The notes beneath the pieces are model-generated. The model saw only the letters and a list, made by a program, of their open reading frames with translations. It searched no databases and was not told where the DNA came from. Position numbers and translations under genes: made by a program. Below, piece after piece: positions 1 to 8,304 of a stretch of 15,412 nucleotides of DNA; position 1 is the stretch's first letter, and every line of letters starts with the position of its first letter. Origin of the DNA: an uncultured Treponema sp. (GTDB lineage Bacteria > Spirochaetota > Spirochaetia > Treponematales > Treponemataceae); NCBI GenBank assembly GCA_905236315.1, contig CAJOPO010000126.1:1-15412 (forward strand). The letters run 5' to 3'.

Positions 1-9
1 AGGTTCCTG

Positions 10-100
10 CGAGTTGTAAGTCGCTATAATAGCGCGACTTACAACATCGCATTTTCAAAGTTGCCTCTAAAAACTGAAGTTTTTAGAAGCTCCCTAAATG
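10..100 (+). repeat. Left copy of an inverted dispersed repeat with two hairpins
   Basis: This 91-base block matches the reverse complement of 15321-15412 with two substitutions and one single-base gap. It holds two inverted repeats. The first, at 13-45, has a perfect 12-bp stem (GTTGTAAGTCGC) around the 9-base loop TATAATAGC. The second, at 63-90, has a 12-bp stem (GCCTCTAAAAAC) around TGAA with one mismatch at bases 65/88. The element lies just past the stop codon of the leftward immunophilin gene. Neither hairpin is followed by a T-run, so it is not an obvious intrinsic terminator. Its outer limit is unknown because the partner copy is cut by the window end. Confidence 0.9.
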
Positions 101-109
101 AATTATTTA

Positions 110-1159
110 CTATTTAGCAGAAATGAGTTCTATTTCAAATATAAGATAGGCGTTTCCGGGAATTACTCCAGGATAACCCTGCTCTCCGTAACCATATTCG
201 GGAGGAAGAATAACAGTGCGTTTTTCTCCCACACACATATCTTGCACCATAAGGTCAAAGCCAGGAATCATCTGTCCTGCCCCTGTAACAAAGTCCAAAG
301 GCTCTCTACCTATAGAAGAATCAAAAATCTCTCCACTTAAGAACTTGCCTGTATAATTTGTGGAAACCTTCTTTTTCTTTCCAGTTTTATCGCCACTGCC
401 TTCTTTTTCTACTATATAATAGATTCCGTTAGAGTCTTGCTTGGCATTAGGATAATCTTTATTTATTATGGCTATCTGGTCTTTTAGATACTTTTCCTTA
501 GCAGCTTTTTCTTTTGCGCCTACTTCCTCTTGCAAGCGGTCAAAATCTGCTTGTGTTGCAGTAAAGGCCTTTGCTTCATCTCCGAGTCTGTAAATGGAAA
601 CCTTTTTTATAACAGTGTTAGCCTTTAGCTTGTTTACCACGTTTTGACTTTCTGAATCCACAACTTGACCAAATATTGTATGCTTTCCAGTAAGCCACTG
701 AGTTGGTACTATTGTTATAAAAAATTGGCTTCCGTTAGTTCCAGGTCCTGCATTTGCCATTGCAAGTAAGCCAGGTTTAGAAAAAGTTAGTTCATCTACA
801 ATTTCATCAGCAAAGCGGTAGCCAGGTCCCCCTGTACCGTTTCCTTTTGGGTCGCCACCTTGAATCATAAAATCCTGTGGGTCACCATTAGCCTTGCTTA
901 TAACACGATGGAACTTTAATCCGTCATAAAAAGGATTTCCCTTTGCAGCATCAAGAGTACCTTCTGCAAGCCCTACAAAGTTTGTTACCGTTAAGGGAGT
1001 TTGCTTATAAAAAAGCTCTAAAGCAATATTGCCACTGTCAGTTTCTATAACTGCAAAAAGTCCTTCTTTTCCATCTAGTACCTTATCCATCTTTGTTTTA
1101 CATCCTCCAAAAGAAATTAGTAAAATGCTAAAAAGCAACATAAATATATTTTTTTTCAT
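110..1159 (-). CDS. Cyclophilin-FKBP fusion lipoprotein, dual-family peptidyl-prolyl isomerase
   Basis: Predicted to catalyse cis-trans isomerisation of X-Pro bonds in exported proteins, with two unrelated isomerase folds in one 349-residue chain. Residues 1-20 form a lipoprotein signal with a relaxed box FGGC (Cys20 lipidated), so the protein should be anchored facing the periplasm. Cyclophilin, about 34-194: FHRV at 83-86, FMIQGGDP at 97-104, GTNGSQFF at 140-147, and the W of QWLTGKH at 155. A charged Lys/Glu-rich linker follows to about 245. FKBP, about 250-349: YTGKF from 269, the FDSS strand, GQMIPGF and PPEYGYG. The start is chosen for AGAGGG about eight bases upstream of ATG. It lies 15 bp after an exported-protein gene on the same strand and probably shares its transcript. 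From memory, the same domain order (CFBP) was described in Treponema denticola. Domain calls are very secure; the physiological clients are unknown. Confidence 0.95.
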   Translation of the reverse strand: MKKNIFMLLFSILLISFGGCKTKMDKVLDGKEGLFAVIETDSGNIALELFYKQTPLTVTNFVGLAEGTLDAAKGNPFYDGLKFHRVISKANGDPQDFMIQGGDPKGNGTGGPGYRFADEIVDELTFSKPGLLAMANAGPGTNGSQFFITIVPTQWLTGKHTIFGQVVDSESQNVVNKLKANTVIKKVSIYRLGDEAKAFTATQADFDRLQEEVGAKEKAAKEKYLKDQIAIINKDYPNAKQDSNGIYYIVEKEGSGDKTGKKKKVSTNYTGKFLSGEIFDSSIGREPLDFVTGAGQMIPGFDLMVQDMCVGEKRTVILPPEYGYGEQGYPGVIPGNAYLIFEIELISAK

Positions 1160-1174
1160 TAAAAGCCCTCTATT

Positions 1175-1951
1175 TTAAAATTGCTGTGTAAACCACCTAT
1201 AGATTGCATCTAATCTTGCACTTAAAGATTCATTCATAGTGTCTTCCATAAGAGGCATTACAGGAAATTTTGCCTGCACTAACATATAGACCATAAAACT
1301 TTCTCCACAATCTATTATGTCAAGACTTATGCGCAAGTTTCCTTCTGATACCGCTTTTATGGGTCCCACATATAAGGGAGTGGTATTTGCAAAGCAAGCA
1401 CTCACTTCTTCCTGTGTTTGATGATACTCTAGTCGATAATTTATTTTGCCAAAGGAACTATCATCCTGCATACAATACAGTATTTTTCCATCAGCATTAC
1501 CAGCGGTATCATCTGCTATACGAGTTCGGTCTTTTGGTCCTTTTATGCTGTAAACTTCTTTATAAAGAACATCCCACTTCTTTTTGCTATTAGAGTAATA
1601 TTCCAAACCAGTCATTGCGCTTACAGACCTTATCACCTTTGAAGCATACTCTATATTTGTTTTAGAACTGTCTGCCTTGCCAAGTGTTGACTTTGGCAGT
1701 AAATATAGGTTTTCTACAACCATAACAGGTTCTTCAGCAGATGACCAATATGCTGCATTTTGCTTTGCAAGATTTGTATTAGGAACAAGAGTCAGTTTTA
1801 CATTCTTCTTGTTGTAATATGTTTTATGAATCTGCCCTTGTTTTTCTAATTGTTTATATGTAGAAGAGCTAACAAGACTTTTACCATCAAAAGCCATAAC
1901 TGGTAAAACACAAACACACCCTATAAACACCAATGCAGATAACACTTTCAT
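1175..1951 (-). CDS. Secreted protein of unknown function, 258 aa
   Basis: I do not recognise this family. The start chosen is the ATG at 1951, since AGGAG sits about ten bases upstream and a clean signal peptide follows: Lys2, a hydrophobic core at about 3-18 and a likely signal peptidase I site after VMA (residue 20). An ATG-proximal frame runs 18 codons further upstream to 2005 but has no ribosome binding site and would bury the signal. Cys12 (FIGC) could be read as a very short lipobox, which I consider less likely. The mature part has no transmembrane segment or catalytic motif that I can name; it has a Lys-rich N-terminal half and ends in a helix-like segment with the closing motif YRWFTQQF. 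The gene sits 106 bp after jag and 15 bp before the immunophilin lipoprotein gene, so a cell-envelope role is plausible but only an inference. No promoter is clear in the upstream gap. Confidence 0.8.
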   Translation of the reverse strand: MKVLSALVFIGCVCVLPVMAFDGKSLVSSSTYKQLEKQGQIHKTYYNKKNVKLTLVPNTNLAKQNAAYWSSAEEPVMVVENLYLLPKSTLGKADSSKTNIEYASKVIRSVSAMTGLEYYSNSKKKWDVLYKEVYSIKGPKDRTRIADDTAGNADGKILYCMQDDSSFGKINYRLEYHQTQEEVSACFANTTPLYVGPIKAVSEGNLRISLDIIDCGESFMVYMLVQAKFPVMPLMEDTMNESLSARLDAIYRWFTQQF

Positions 1952-2057
1952 AGCACCACTCCTGTTAACAAGCTTTACACAAAGCCTTCTATTGATAAAA
2001 GGCACTTGAAAAACTCTATTTTATGTGGTTAGGAAATTCTATATAAAGTTTATTTCC

Positions 2058-2774
2058 TTAGCGCAATCCATTATAAATTACGCGTACCTGCTTATATAAA
2101 CCATCTCCTTCGCTTTTGGTTTCAACATCTGGTATATCATTTAGTGTAGTATGGATTAAACGACGTTCAAAAGGATTCATTGGCTCAAGTAATACAGAAG
2201 AATGGCTTTGTCTTACCTTGTCTGCAGTAACATAAGCAAGGCGAACAAGACTTTCTTCTCTTCTTATGCGGTAGTTTTCGCTATCTAATATAATACGTAC
2301 ATCTTCCTTGCCAAGATGCCCTGCATAAACGTTTGCTAAAAGCTGCATTGCATCAAGATTTTTGCCTTTGCGTCCAATAAGTATAGAAGAACTAGGGCTT
2401 GTAAGTTTTATGCCTATCTTTTTGTTCTCTCTAAACATTATTTCTACAGTTACTTCGTAACCCATCTTTGTTATCATAGAAGAAACAAAGTCTATAAGGC
2501 TCTTTTCAAATTCATCTTGTGGTAAAGGATTTGCTACTAAGGCGGGATTATTTGCCCTATCTGTAACGTTAGGCACTTTTCCATCAAAATCAGGTTCTAC
2601 GTGATTTGGGGTGTCTACTGTGTGAACACGTATTTTACAATATCCCTTTTTAAATAAAGTCTTTTTTTGAGTTTCTAATGGTTCCACATCAAATTGGTCT
2701 TGTTCTAGCCCTAAATCACGAGCTGCTTTTTCAATAGCTTCTTTAAGGTTTTCTGCTTCATATTCGTATATCAT
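2058..2774 (-). CDS. jag: Jag/KhpB RNA-binding protein (SpoIIIJ-associated)
   Basis: RNA-binding protein of the Jag/KhpB family, usually encoded next to YidC. In Firmicutes it partners KhpA and affects cell division and elongation; in spirochaetes the role is not established to my knowledge. The 238 residues show all three family parts: a Jag-N domain at about 1-50 (MIYEYEAENLKEAIEKA, ending KKGYCKIRV), a KH domain at about 88-155 with the GXXG loop GRKG at 134-137, and an R3H domain at about 165-235 with the R-x3-H signature at Arg204/His208. A linker at 51-87 separates the first two. The ATG is preceded by GAGG, and the gene starts 11 bp after the yidC stop, so it is the last gene of the rpmH operon. 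A weak hairpin (AGGAAAT/ATTTCCT, 2031-2058) lies at the stop but has no T-run. Confidence 0.95.
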   Translation of the reverse strand: MIYEYEAENLKEAIEKAARDLGLEQDQFDVEPLETQKKTLFKKGYCKIRVHTVDTPNHVEPDFDGKVPNVTDRANNPALVANPLPQDEFEKSLIDFVSSMITKMGYEVTVEIMFRENKKIGIKLTSPSSSILIGRKGKNLDAMQLLANVYAGHLGKEDVRIILDSENYRIRREESLVRLAYVTADKVRQSHSSVLLEPMNPFERRLIHTTLNDIPDVETKSEGDGLYKQVRVIYNGLR

Positions 2775-2785
2775 ACGTACCTCGC

Positions 2786-4597
2786 TTATTTTTTATTGCG
2801 TAATTTTTTGTTGTTCTTGGCAGCAATGGACTTAGGGTTCTTAGACATTTCTGAACGCTTTTGTTTCATTGTTTTGTTTATAATAAACTGCTGCCCCATT
2901 TGGAATATATTACTAACTGTCCAGTAAAGGAGTAGGCCGCTAGGAACATTATATAAAATAAAGAAGAACATAATAGGCATACCGTACATCATAAACTTCA
3001 TTTGAGTAGCTTGCTGCCCTGTCATTCCAGCTCCTGCTCCACCATACTGCGTTATCTTACCATTTAATAACTGAGAAGCTAGATAAATAAAAGGAAGAAG
3101 TCTAAGTTTATTTTGTGTCCAAGTAGAAATAAGTGGAATATTCGCTTCCCAAGACAGTATGCTTTCTCCCATAGAAAGGTCGTCTATCCAGCCTGGAATA
3201 AAACTAGCCCCACGGAATTCAAAATAATTATTAAACACGCTATACATAGCAAACAAAATAAACATTTGAATTACAAGTGGTAAACAGCCAGAAGCGGGAT
3301 TATATCCTGCCTCTACATAGAGCTTTTGAGTTTCTTCTGCTAGTTTTTGTTGATTGTTTTTATACTTTTCTTGTAAAGCCTGCATTTTTGGCTGTAGTTC
3401 TTGCATTTTTAAGGAGCCAACAGCACTGCTTTTATTTAGTGGGAACAAAACTAACTTTATAAGAATAGTAAGAACTATGATTGCAACACCCCAGTTCTTT
3501 ACTAAAAGATAAATCTTTTCCAAACTCCACTTTAAGAATACTTCTACAAATGGCAATGATAAGAATGCACTACTATATAAAGCCTGATTAAACTTTACAT
3601 TCATTAGTCCCCATGCATTTTTGTCTGCAAGATTGTATTTTATAAGTTCCTTTTCTCTACGTGGACCTATGTAAATGTAATAATTATCTTGAGTTACAGA
3701 GCTAGAATTTATGGCATTACGTGTTACTATTACTTGAGAGTTTTGGTAGCCTTCCACTTCTTCTGAGGAACAACGCACTAAAGATGACATTGTAGCATTA
3801 TCAGAAGGCTTAACTAATACTGCAAAATATTTACCTGCAACTCCTACCCATTCCCATGGTTTATCATATTCCCTGCTTACAAAGGCAGGATGTTGCTTTT
3901 TATTTCCATTTAAAGATAAATATTGCCTTACTTCGTATCTATCTTTTTTATCATAATGAGGACCTATTTGAGGGGGAGTGCGCAAGGAATAAGAGGCTCC
4001 ATTTATATCAAGACCTGTAAAAGAATTATCCAACGAACTTACTTCTATGCCCAGATTAAAAACATAGTCGTCATCTTTAAATTCATAACGTTTTACAAGT
4101 CTAAACTTAGAAAGGGTGCCAGAAGTGTTTTTTGTTTCAAAATCACGGTAAAAAATAATTACTTTATCATCTTGCTTCACATTAAAAACTTCATTAATAG
4201 TGGGGGAAGAAGAATTACCAAAAGACAAAGAAAATGCTCTGTTTGTTGCGGTTATGTTATCCGCCATTTCTACGCCTTTATCGGTATTTTTATCTAGGTG
4301 TTCAAGCAGTTGGTAGCTTACTATATCCCCGCCCTTGTTGGTAAATACAACTTTTACCTTGTTAGTCTGTATAACATATTCTTTTTCTTGAATTTGATTA
4401 TCAGAGTCATCTGAAAGGATTAATCCAGAAAACTGTTCCTGTGCAAGTTCTTTTGCTTCCTGCGCAGATTGCTCAACTTCCATTTGTTGAATTTGTCTTT
4501 GTTGCCTCATAGGCATAAAAACAAGGCTATCTAGTAGCAAAAAGCCTATCAATACAATAGAACTAAGAACAATAGCCCATATAGTATTTTTATCCAT
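2786..4597 (-). CDS. yidC: YidC/Oxa1 membrane protein insertase
   Basis: Inner-membrane insertase that places proteins in the bilayer alone or with SecYEG. At 603 residues it is of the Gram-negative type: an N-terminal anchor helix at about 5-27, a coiled Gln/Glu-rich stretch to 55, a large periplasmic beta domain at about 70-340, then the five-helix insertase core at about 360-575. Core helices are visible near 367-388, 438-458, 498-512 and 540-568, with GYNPASGCLPL at the second. The conserved positive charge in the first core helix, Arg in Escherichia coli (residue 366 there), appears to be Lys381 here, a conservative change. The C-terminus is a Lys/Arg-rich tail as expected for ribosome contact. 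AAGGAAAT upstream supports the start. It follows yidD by 30 bp and precedes jag by 11 bp. Confidence 0.98.
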   Translation of the reverse strand: MDKNTIWAIVLSSIVLIGFLLLDSLVFMPMRQQRQIQQMEVEQSAQEAKELAQEQFSGLILSDDSDNQIQEKEYVIQTNKVKVVFTNKGGDIVSYQLLEHLDKNTDKGVEMADNITATNRAFSLSFGNSSSPTINEVFNVKQDDKVIIFYRDFETKNTSGTLSKFRLVKRYEFKDDDYVFNLGIEVSSLDNSFTGLDINGASYSLRTPPQIGPHYDKKDRYEVRQYLSLNGNKKQHPAFVSREYDKPWEWVGVAGKYFAVLVKPSDNATMSSLVRCSSEEVEGYQNSQVIVTRNAINSSSVTQDNYYIYIGPRREKELIKYNLADKNAWGLMNVKFNQALYSSAFLSLPFVEVFLKWSLEKIYLLVKNWGVAIIVLTILIKLVLFPLNKSSAVGSLKMQELQPKMQALQEKYKNNQQKLAEETQKLYVEAGYNPASGCLPLVIQMFILFAMYSVFNNYFEFRGASFIPGWIDDLSMGESILSWEANIPLISTWTQNKLRLLPFIYLASQLLNGKITQYGGAGAGMTGQQATQMKFMMYGMPIMFFFILYNVPSGLLLYWTVSNIFQMGQQFIINKTMKQKRSEMSKNPKSIAAKNNKKLRNKK

Positions 4598-4627
4598 ATT
4601 TATTTCCTTAAAAGCAAAGACTACTCG

Positions 4628-4876
4628 CTAAGGCACTGGGTCATAACCACCTTTGTGATATGGATTACACCTAAGAATTCTACGAGTAGCAAGATAAAGT
4701 CCCTTTATAGGACCATATTTTTGGATAGCCTCCAGTGCATATTGGGAGCACGTAGGAGTATACCTACAAGAAGGAGGAAACATTGGCGAGATAAAAACTT
4801 GATAAAACCTTATCAAAAGGCAAAACAACTTTATAAAAAAATTGCTTATTCCCTTAATAAGCCGGCCTTTTTGCAT
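4628..4876 (-). CDS. yidD: YidD membrane protein insertion efficiency factor
   Basis: Small membrane-associated protein of 82 residues that assists YidC-dependent insertion. It carries the family's Cys-rich core [16 protein letters not shown] (36-51) and the closing [14 protein letters not shown] (69-82), preceded by an amphipathic or hydrophobic segment at about 11-31. The ATG at 4876 overlaps the end of rnpA by 31 bp in another frame, and no strong ribosome binding site is seen before it. Translation is therefore probably coupled to rnpA. No alternative start lies before Met32, which would remove the N-terminal helix. The product and location are secure; only the exact start has some doubt. 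Confidence 0.96.
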   Translation of the reverse strand: MQKGRLIKGISNFFIKLFCLLIRFYQVFISPMFPPSCRYTPTCSQYALEAIQKYGPIKGLYLATRRILRCNPYHKGGYDPVP

Positions 4877-5208
4877 AATGTTTCAAATTGCTCACACCGC
4901 GAATGGAACGAATCATTTCCTGGATAAACTAACAAGAGCATATCATATCCAGTGTTCAGGTGTGTTTTAAAAAAGCGATAAGCCTCACGACTATAACGCT
5001 TACTTTGGTTACGCTGCACTGCGCTACCGTATCCGCGTGGAAGAGGAAAAGCTATTCGATTTATGTCCTGTCCATTGGATATATAAAAGAGTTTAGCCCC
5101 TTGAACACTTACTTTCTTTCCTGTCTTAAAAAGCCTCTGGATGTCGGCAGGACACTTTATACGCTCTTTCCGTCCAAAGCGTCCTGTTTTTAGCAAGCCC
5201 GTATCCAT
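4846..5208 (-). CDS. rnpA: Ribonuclease P protein component
   Basis: Protein subunit of RNase P, which helps the catalytic RNA bind precursor tRNA and remove the 5' leader. The 120-residue product has the family signature [10 protein letters not shown] at 66-75 (RNxxKRxxRE) after the strand [13 protein letters not shown]. The C-terminus ends in the usual basic helix region. It sits 13 bp after rpmH in the classical rpmH-rnpA pair. The start is less certain than the product: AAGG directly abuts ATG 5208 (GCAAGGATGG), too close for normal Shine-Dalgarno pairing, so it may start by coupling to rpmH termination or from the TTG at codon 5, which has AAGGA about 11 bases upstream. Its 3' end overlaps yidD by 31 bp. 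Confidence 0.96.
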   Translation of the reverse strand: MDTGLLKTGRFGRKERIKCPADIQRLFKTGKKVSVQGAKLFYISNGQDINRIAFPLPRGYGSAVQRNQSKRYSREAYRFFKTHLNTGYDMLLLVYPGNDSFHSRCEQFETLCKKAGLLRE

Positions 5209-5221
5209 CCTTGCAAAAATA

Positions 5222-5410
5222 CTACATTTTAGCAGTCAATTTGCGACCGCCACCCTTGTATGGCTTCTTTTCATCAGAAACAGTGAGCTTCCATCTGCCC
5301 TTTGCACGGCGACGAGAAAGCACTAAACGACCTCCACGAGTCTTCATTCTTGCACGAAAACCAAATTTTCTATTGCGCTTTACTTTGCTAGGTTGATAAG
5401 TGCGTAACAT
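5222..5410 (-). CDS. rpmH: 50S ribosomal protein L34 with extended C-terminus
   Basis: Large-subunit ribosomal protein, basic and rRNA-binding. The sequence follows the L34 pattern from start to end: [27 protein letters not shown] and [14 protein letters not shown]. Most bacterial L34 proteins end near LTVS at 44-46 residues; this one runs on with DEKKPY and a Gly/Lys-rich end ([10 protein letters not shown]), reaching 62 residues. A DEKK-type tail is what I remember from spirochaete L34 proteins, although this one is longer still. AGGAGA lies eight bases before the ATG. It is the first gene of the rpmH-rnpA-yidD-yidC-jag operon and has its own promoter at 5456-5485. Confidence 0.97.
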   Translation of the reverse strand: MLRTYQPSKVKRNRKFGFRARMKTRGGRLVLSRRRAKGRWKLTVSDEKKPYKGGGRKLTAKM

Positions 5411-5455
5411 ATATATCTCCTAATAAAAATATTTATCCCCAAGATAGTAGGGTGT

Positions 5456-5485
5456 ATATTATCATTATTTTTTTGGATTGGTCAA
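5456..5485 (-). promoter_or_regulatory. Sigma70-type promoter of the rpmH operon
   Basis: On the minus strand, TTGACC (5485-5480) matches the -35 consensus at five of six bases. The -10 is either GATAAT (5463-5458, 16-bp spacer) or TAATAT (5461-5456, 18-bp spacer). The -35 lies inside the last codons of the DUF721 gene. The predicted start would leave a leader of about 40 nt before the L34 ATG. This makes the ribosomal/insertase genes independently transcribed from dnaN-recF. Confidence 0.65.
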
Positions 5486-6025
5486 CATATTTTTATATAA
5501 ATCATCAAAAATTGAACTTAAAGCAGGAGGTAATTTTGCATTTTCACTACTAACTCCTTCATTTTTTGGCACATTTTGACTTTCTTCGCCTTCGTCTAAA
5601 TCAGAAGAAGTATTTAAATCACCAAGATTGAACATATCCTTCTTTTCAGCCCCATGATTTTTTTCATTAGACACTTCTTTAGAAAAGGGTTCCTGGGTGC
5701 CACTTATTCTAAAAACTATATTATAAACTTCTACTTTAGGCTTTGCAAAACTAAAACCCTTTAGAATAAATTTTTTATGTAGTTGCAAAAGTTCCATCCA
5801 ACCCGGATGGTCTACCTCCACAGTAAGAATTCCATTTTTTAAATCCAAAATCCTACTATGGTCAGCTAATTTTCTTCCTTCATTCGGATTTGTATTTGAC
5901 CTTATTTTTAATAGAATAGACCTCCAAGTATCAAATATAGTATTAGCTTTTTTCATTTCTTCTATATGAATATTATCAAAAGCCTTATTTATTGTCTGAC
6001 TAAGGGAATGAATATTTTCTGTCAT
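5465..6025 (-). CDS. DUF721 protein, candidate DciA-like helicase loader
   Basis: The N-terminal 100 residues match the DUF721/DciA fold: an opening helix, FDTW (Trp34), ADHSRI (His56), and the signature strand-helix GILTVEVDHPGWMELLQLHKKFIL at about 65-88 with Trp76. DUF721 proteins include DciA, the ancestral loader of the replicative helicase DnaB in bacteria lacking DnaC, so this gene's place beside recF, dnaN and dnaA fits a replication role. That role is inferred from family and context. The C-terminal half (110-186) is low-complexity, acidic and probably disordered until the last helix (SSIFDDLYKNML). The start is set at 6025, where ATG overlaps the recF stop as ATGA with GGGAAG about eight bases upstream; an in-frame ATG at 6040 has no such site. 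Confidence 0.85.
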   Translation of the reverse strand: MTENIHSLSQTINKAFDNIHIEEMKKANTIFDTWRSILLKIRSNTNPNEGRKLADHSRILDLKNGILTVEVDHPGWMELLQLHKKFILKGFSFAKPKVEVYNIVFRISGTQEPFSKEVSNEKNHGAEKKDMFNLGDLNTSSDLDEGEESQNVPKNEGVSSENAKLPPALSSIFDDLYKNMLTNPKK

Positions 6026-7158
6026 GTAGTTTCTTCCCATAAACCATTTTTTATTCTATATATACGTGTAGAATCCTTGCGATAGTGTTCATAAGGTTCT
6101 CCGGGCAAAAAAGTACAAAATAACTGGTCATAAGAGGGCAACATAGCAGTAACTTTTTGCCTTTTATCTGGGTCTAGCTCTAAAAGAACATCATCCATTA
6201 AGAGTACAGGTTTTTTGCCTGTTACCTGTGTATAAAAAACCGCTTGAGCTGTACGCAAAATAAGAGCAACTAAACGACGCTGCCCTGTAGAAGCAGTAGG
6301 AATAAAATGATGCCCATCCTTAAAAAAAGCAATTCTATCTCTATGAGGTCCTGTTATTGTAGTTCCCAATGATTGTTCTGCTTCCTTTTTACTTTCTAGT
6401 ATAAAAAGAACTTCATCAATAGAAGGCAAAGAAGAATCTAAAAGGGAATCATTTTCTTCTATATTTTTATCCTTTGTATCTTGTTTTTTCCAAGAAGGAT
6501 AATATTTTATACTCACACCTGCTATACCCGTTATATCTTCATATAAGCGTCCAAATATCTGATTAAACTTAAAAACAGCGTCTTTTCTCTTTTTTTGAAT
6601 TTCTATGCCATTCATAGCAAGTTGAACATCGTAAGTTTGTGTTAAATTGAATTTTTGTTCTTTTATACAGATATTTCTATTTTTTAATATACGCTTATAA
6701 CGCCTCATTACATCGATATACAAAACATCATACATGCTTAAAGACTGGTCTATAAAAAATCTACGACGTTCAGGGGAACCTACGGCAAAATCCAAATCAT
6801 CATGATTATATAAAACGCAAGGCATTGTATTTATTAATTCTTTTCTATCATGAATTATTTTTCCGTCTTTCTCTATTTTTTTTATGCCTTTATCCAATAT
6901 TATATTAGTTGTATGCGTTGTTCCATTCTCTTCACGAAACATAGAACGCAAACTCATAGAATTAAAGCCCTTTTTAATTATTTCAGAATCACTATGTGTC
7001 CTAAAAGATGAAGCATAGGCTGAATAATAAAGTGCTTCTAAAAGATTACTTTTTCCCTGTCCATTTTCTCCAGTAAAATAAACCTCACTAGCTAATAAAT
7101 CGATTGTTTCATTATTGAGGTTTCTAAAATATACTGGAGAAAGAGCTAAAAAAGGCAT
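6022..7158 (-). CDS. recF: DNA replication and repair protein RecF
   Basis: SMC/ABC-type ATPase that, with RecO and RecR, loads RecA at single-strand gaps behind stalled forks. The 378 residues show the Walker A loop GENGQGKSN (30-38), the ABC signature STGQRR (290-295) and the Walker B strand PVLLMDD (317-323), with TGPHRDRI (269-276) before the signature as in other RecF proteins. Length is normal for the family. Its ATG shares one base with the dnaN stop (TAATG), and its TGA stop overlaps the next gene's ATG, so all three are translationally linked. No ribosome binding site of note precedes the start, in keeping with coupling. Confidence 0.98.
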   Translation of the reverse strand: MPFLALSPVYFRNLNNETIDLLASEVYFTGENGQGKSNLLEALYYSAYASSFRTHSDSEIIKKGFNSMSLRSMFREENGTTHTTNIILDKGIKKIEKDGKIIHDRKELINTMPCVLYNHDDLDFAVGSPERRRFFIDQSLSMYDVLYIDVMRRYKRILKNRNICIKEQKFNLTQTYDVQLAMNGIEIQKKRKDAVFKFNQIFGRLYEDITGIAGVSIKYYPSWKKQDTKDKNIEENDSLLDSSLPSIDEVLFILESKKEAEQSLGTTITGPHRDRIAFFKDGHHFIPTASTGQRRLVALILRTAQAVFYTQVTGKKPVLLMDDVLLELDPDKRQKVTAMLPSYDQLFCTFLPGEPYEHYRKDSTRIYRIKNGLWEETT

Positions 7159-8285
7159 TATTCTTTTTGCATTGGCATGATTATATGGAAATAATCAGAA
7201 GAAGGTTCAGACCTTAGCGTTACAGCTTTCATCTCTTCTGTAAAGTCAAACGCAATGCGCTCTCCATCTATTACGCGCAAGGGTTCATCAATATAACGAT
7301 AATTAAACGCTAAAGTATATGGGTCGCCTGAATATTCGCAAGGAATTTCTTCATCTGCACTTCCCATTTCTGACTGAGGAGAAGTTATCTTTAAGATTCC
7401 ATCACTTATATTAAAGTATGTGCGCCCCGCTTTTTTATCAACCATAAGAGCAACACGCTTTAACGCATTTTGCAAATCTGTTTTTTGCACTTGGAATGTA
7501 TGAGACTGATGATTTGGAATAACACGTTCATAATTTGGAAATTGACCATCCATAAGTACAGAACTAAATTTATAATTATTGAACTTAAAGAATATCATCT
7601 TGTCAGCAATGGCAAGTTCTATATTTCCTTCTTCAGGAGCATGTTTTAATACTGTTGCTAAAGTTTTAGGAGGAACTATGGCAGAAGGAAAATCATTTAC
7701 ACCAGAAAGCAAATCCTTAGAAATAAAAGCAAGTCTTCTGCCATCGGTTGCAACCATATTAAACTTGTTTTCTTTCTTTTCACAATAAACACCATTCATA
7801 AAGTAACGAGTTTCATCTTCGCTAACAGCAAATATTGTTTGTGAAATCATAGATTTTATTTCTTTTGCAGGAACTTCAAAATAAGCATTTTCTGCTTCAG
7901 AATTAAAATCAGGGAATTTATCTTGAGACATGCTTTTAATTTGAAATTTTATTTTCTTATCTACAGGTTTTATAACAACACTTATCGCTTGCTCTCCATC
8001 ATTTTCTGATGGTTGATTAAATTCAATTTCTCCATTAGGAAGAGAATTTAGTATTCCCATAAATTTATCACAGAAGATGGTAGTTGAACCTTCTTCTTCT
8101 ACTTGAATAGGAATACTTGATTCAAAATTTATTTTATTCATATCTGTAGCGCGTATAGATAAAGTATTGTTACTTGCAGTAAGTAATACATTAGATAAAA
8201 TAGAGGTAGCATTTTTTACAGAAATTATCTCTTGAGCTATAGCTATCTCTTTTATCATTACATCTCGTTCAAATGTAAATTTCAT
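7158..8285 (-). CDS. dnaN: DNA polymerase III beta subunit (sliding clamp)
   Basis: Ring-shaped processivity clamp that tethers the polymerase to DNA and recruits other replication proteins. The 375-residue length and the N-terminal pattern MKFTFERDVMIKEIAIAQ, the TDGRRLA motif, the FPNYERVIP loop and the C-terminal DYFHIIMPM end identify it; three repeated clamp domains are expected at roughly 1-125, 126-250 and 251-375. I place the start at ATG 8285, which has GGGGGA about six bases upstream. The frame extends four codons further to a TTG at 8297, but that would put the binding site inside the gene. It is the first gene of a dnaN-recF-DUF721 operon downstream of oriC, on the same strand as dnaA. 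Confidence 0.98.
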   Translation of the reverse strand: MKFTFERDVMIKEIAIAQEIISVKNATSILSNVLLTASNNTLSIRATDMNKINFESSIPIQVEEEGSTTIFCDKFMGILNSLPNGEIEFNQPSENDGEQAISVVIKPVDKKIKFQIKSMSQDKFPDFNSEAENAYFEVPAKEIKSMISQTIFAVSEDETRYFMNGVYCEKKENKFNMVATDGRRLAFISKDLLSGVNDFPSAIVPPKTLATVLKHAPEEGNIELAIADKMIFFKFNNYKFSSVLMDGQFPNYERVIPNHQSHTFQVQKTDLQNALKRVALMVDKKAGRTYFNISDGILKITSPQSEMGSADEEIPCEYSGDPYTLAFNYRYIDEPLRVIDGERIAFDFTEEMKAVTLRSEPSSDYFHIIMPMQKE

Positions 8286-8304
8286 AGATTCCCCCAAAGT
8301 TTTA

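Noticed and set aside
25..30. TATAAT in the repeat loop as a promoter
   Set aside because: No acceptable -35 lies 16-18 bp upstream in the left copy, and in the right copy that position is outside the window.
98..340. Small rightward gene starting at the edge of the left repeat
   Set aside because: It lies antisense to the FKBP domain and has no signal or family pattern; its ATG is shared only because the repeat ends there.
1984..2003. Intrinsic terminator between jag and the secreted-protein gene
   Set aside because: The stem is only five base pairs (GCCTT/AAGGC) and no T-run follows; the second hairpin at 2031-2058 also lacks a T-run.
7158..8297. dnaN start at the TTG at 8297
   Set aside because: The GGGGGA binding site would be inside the gene, and the ATG at 8285 gives the usual MKF start of the clamp.
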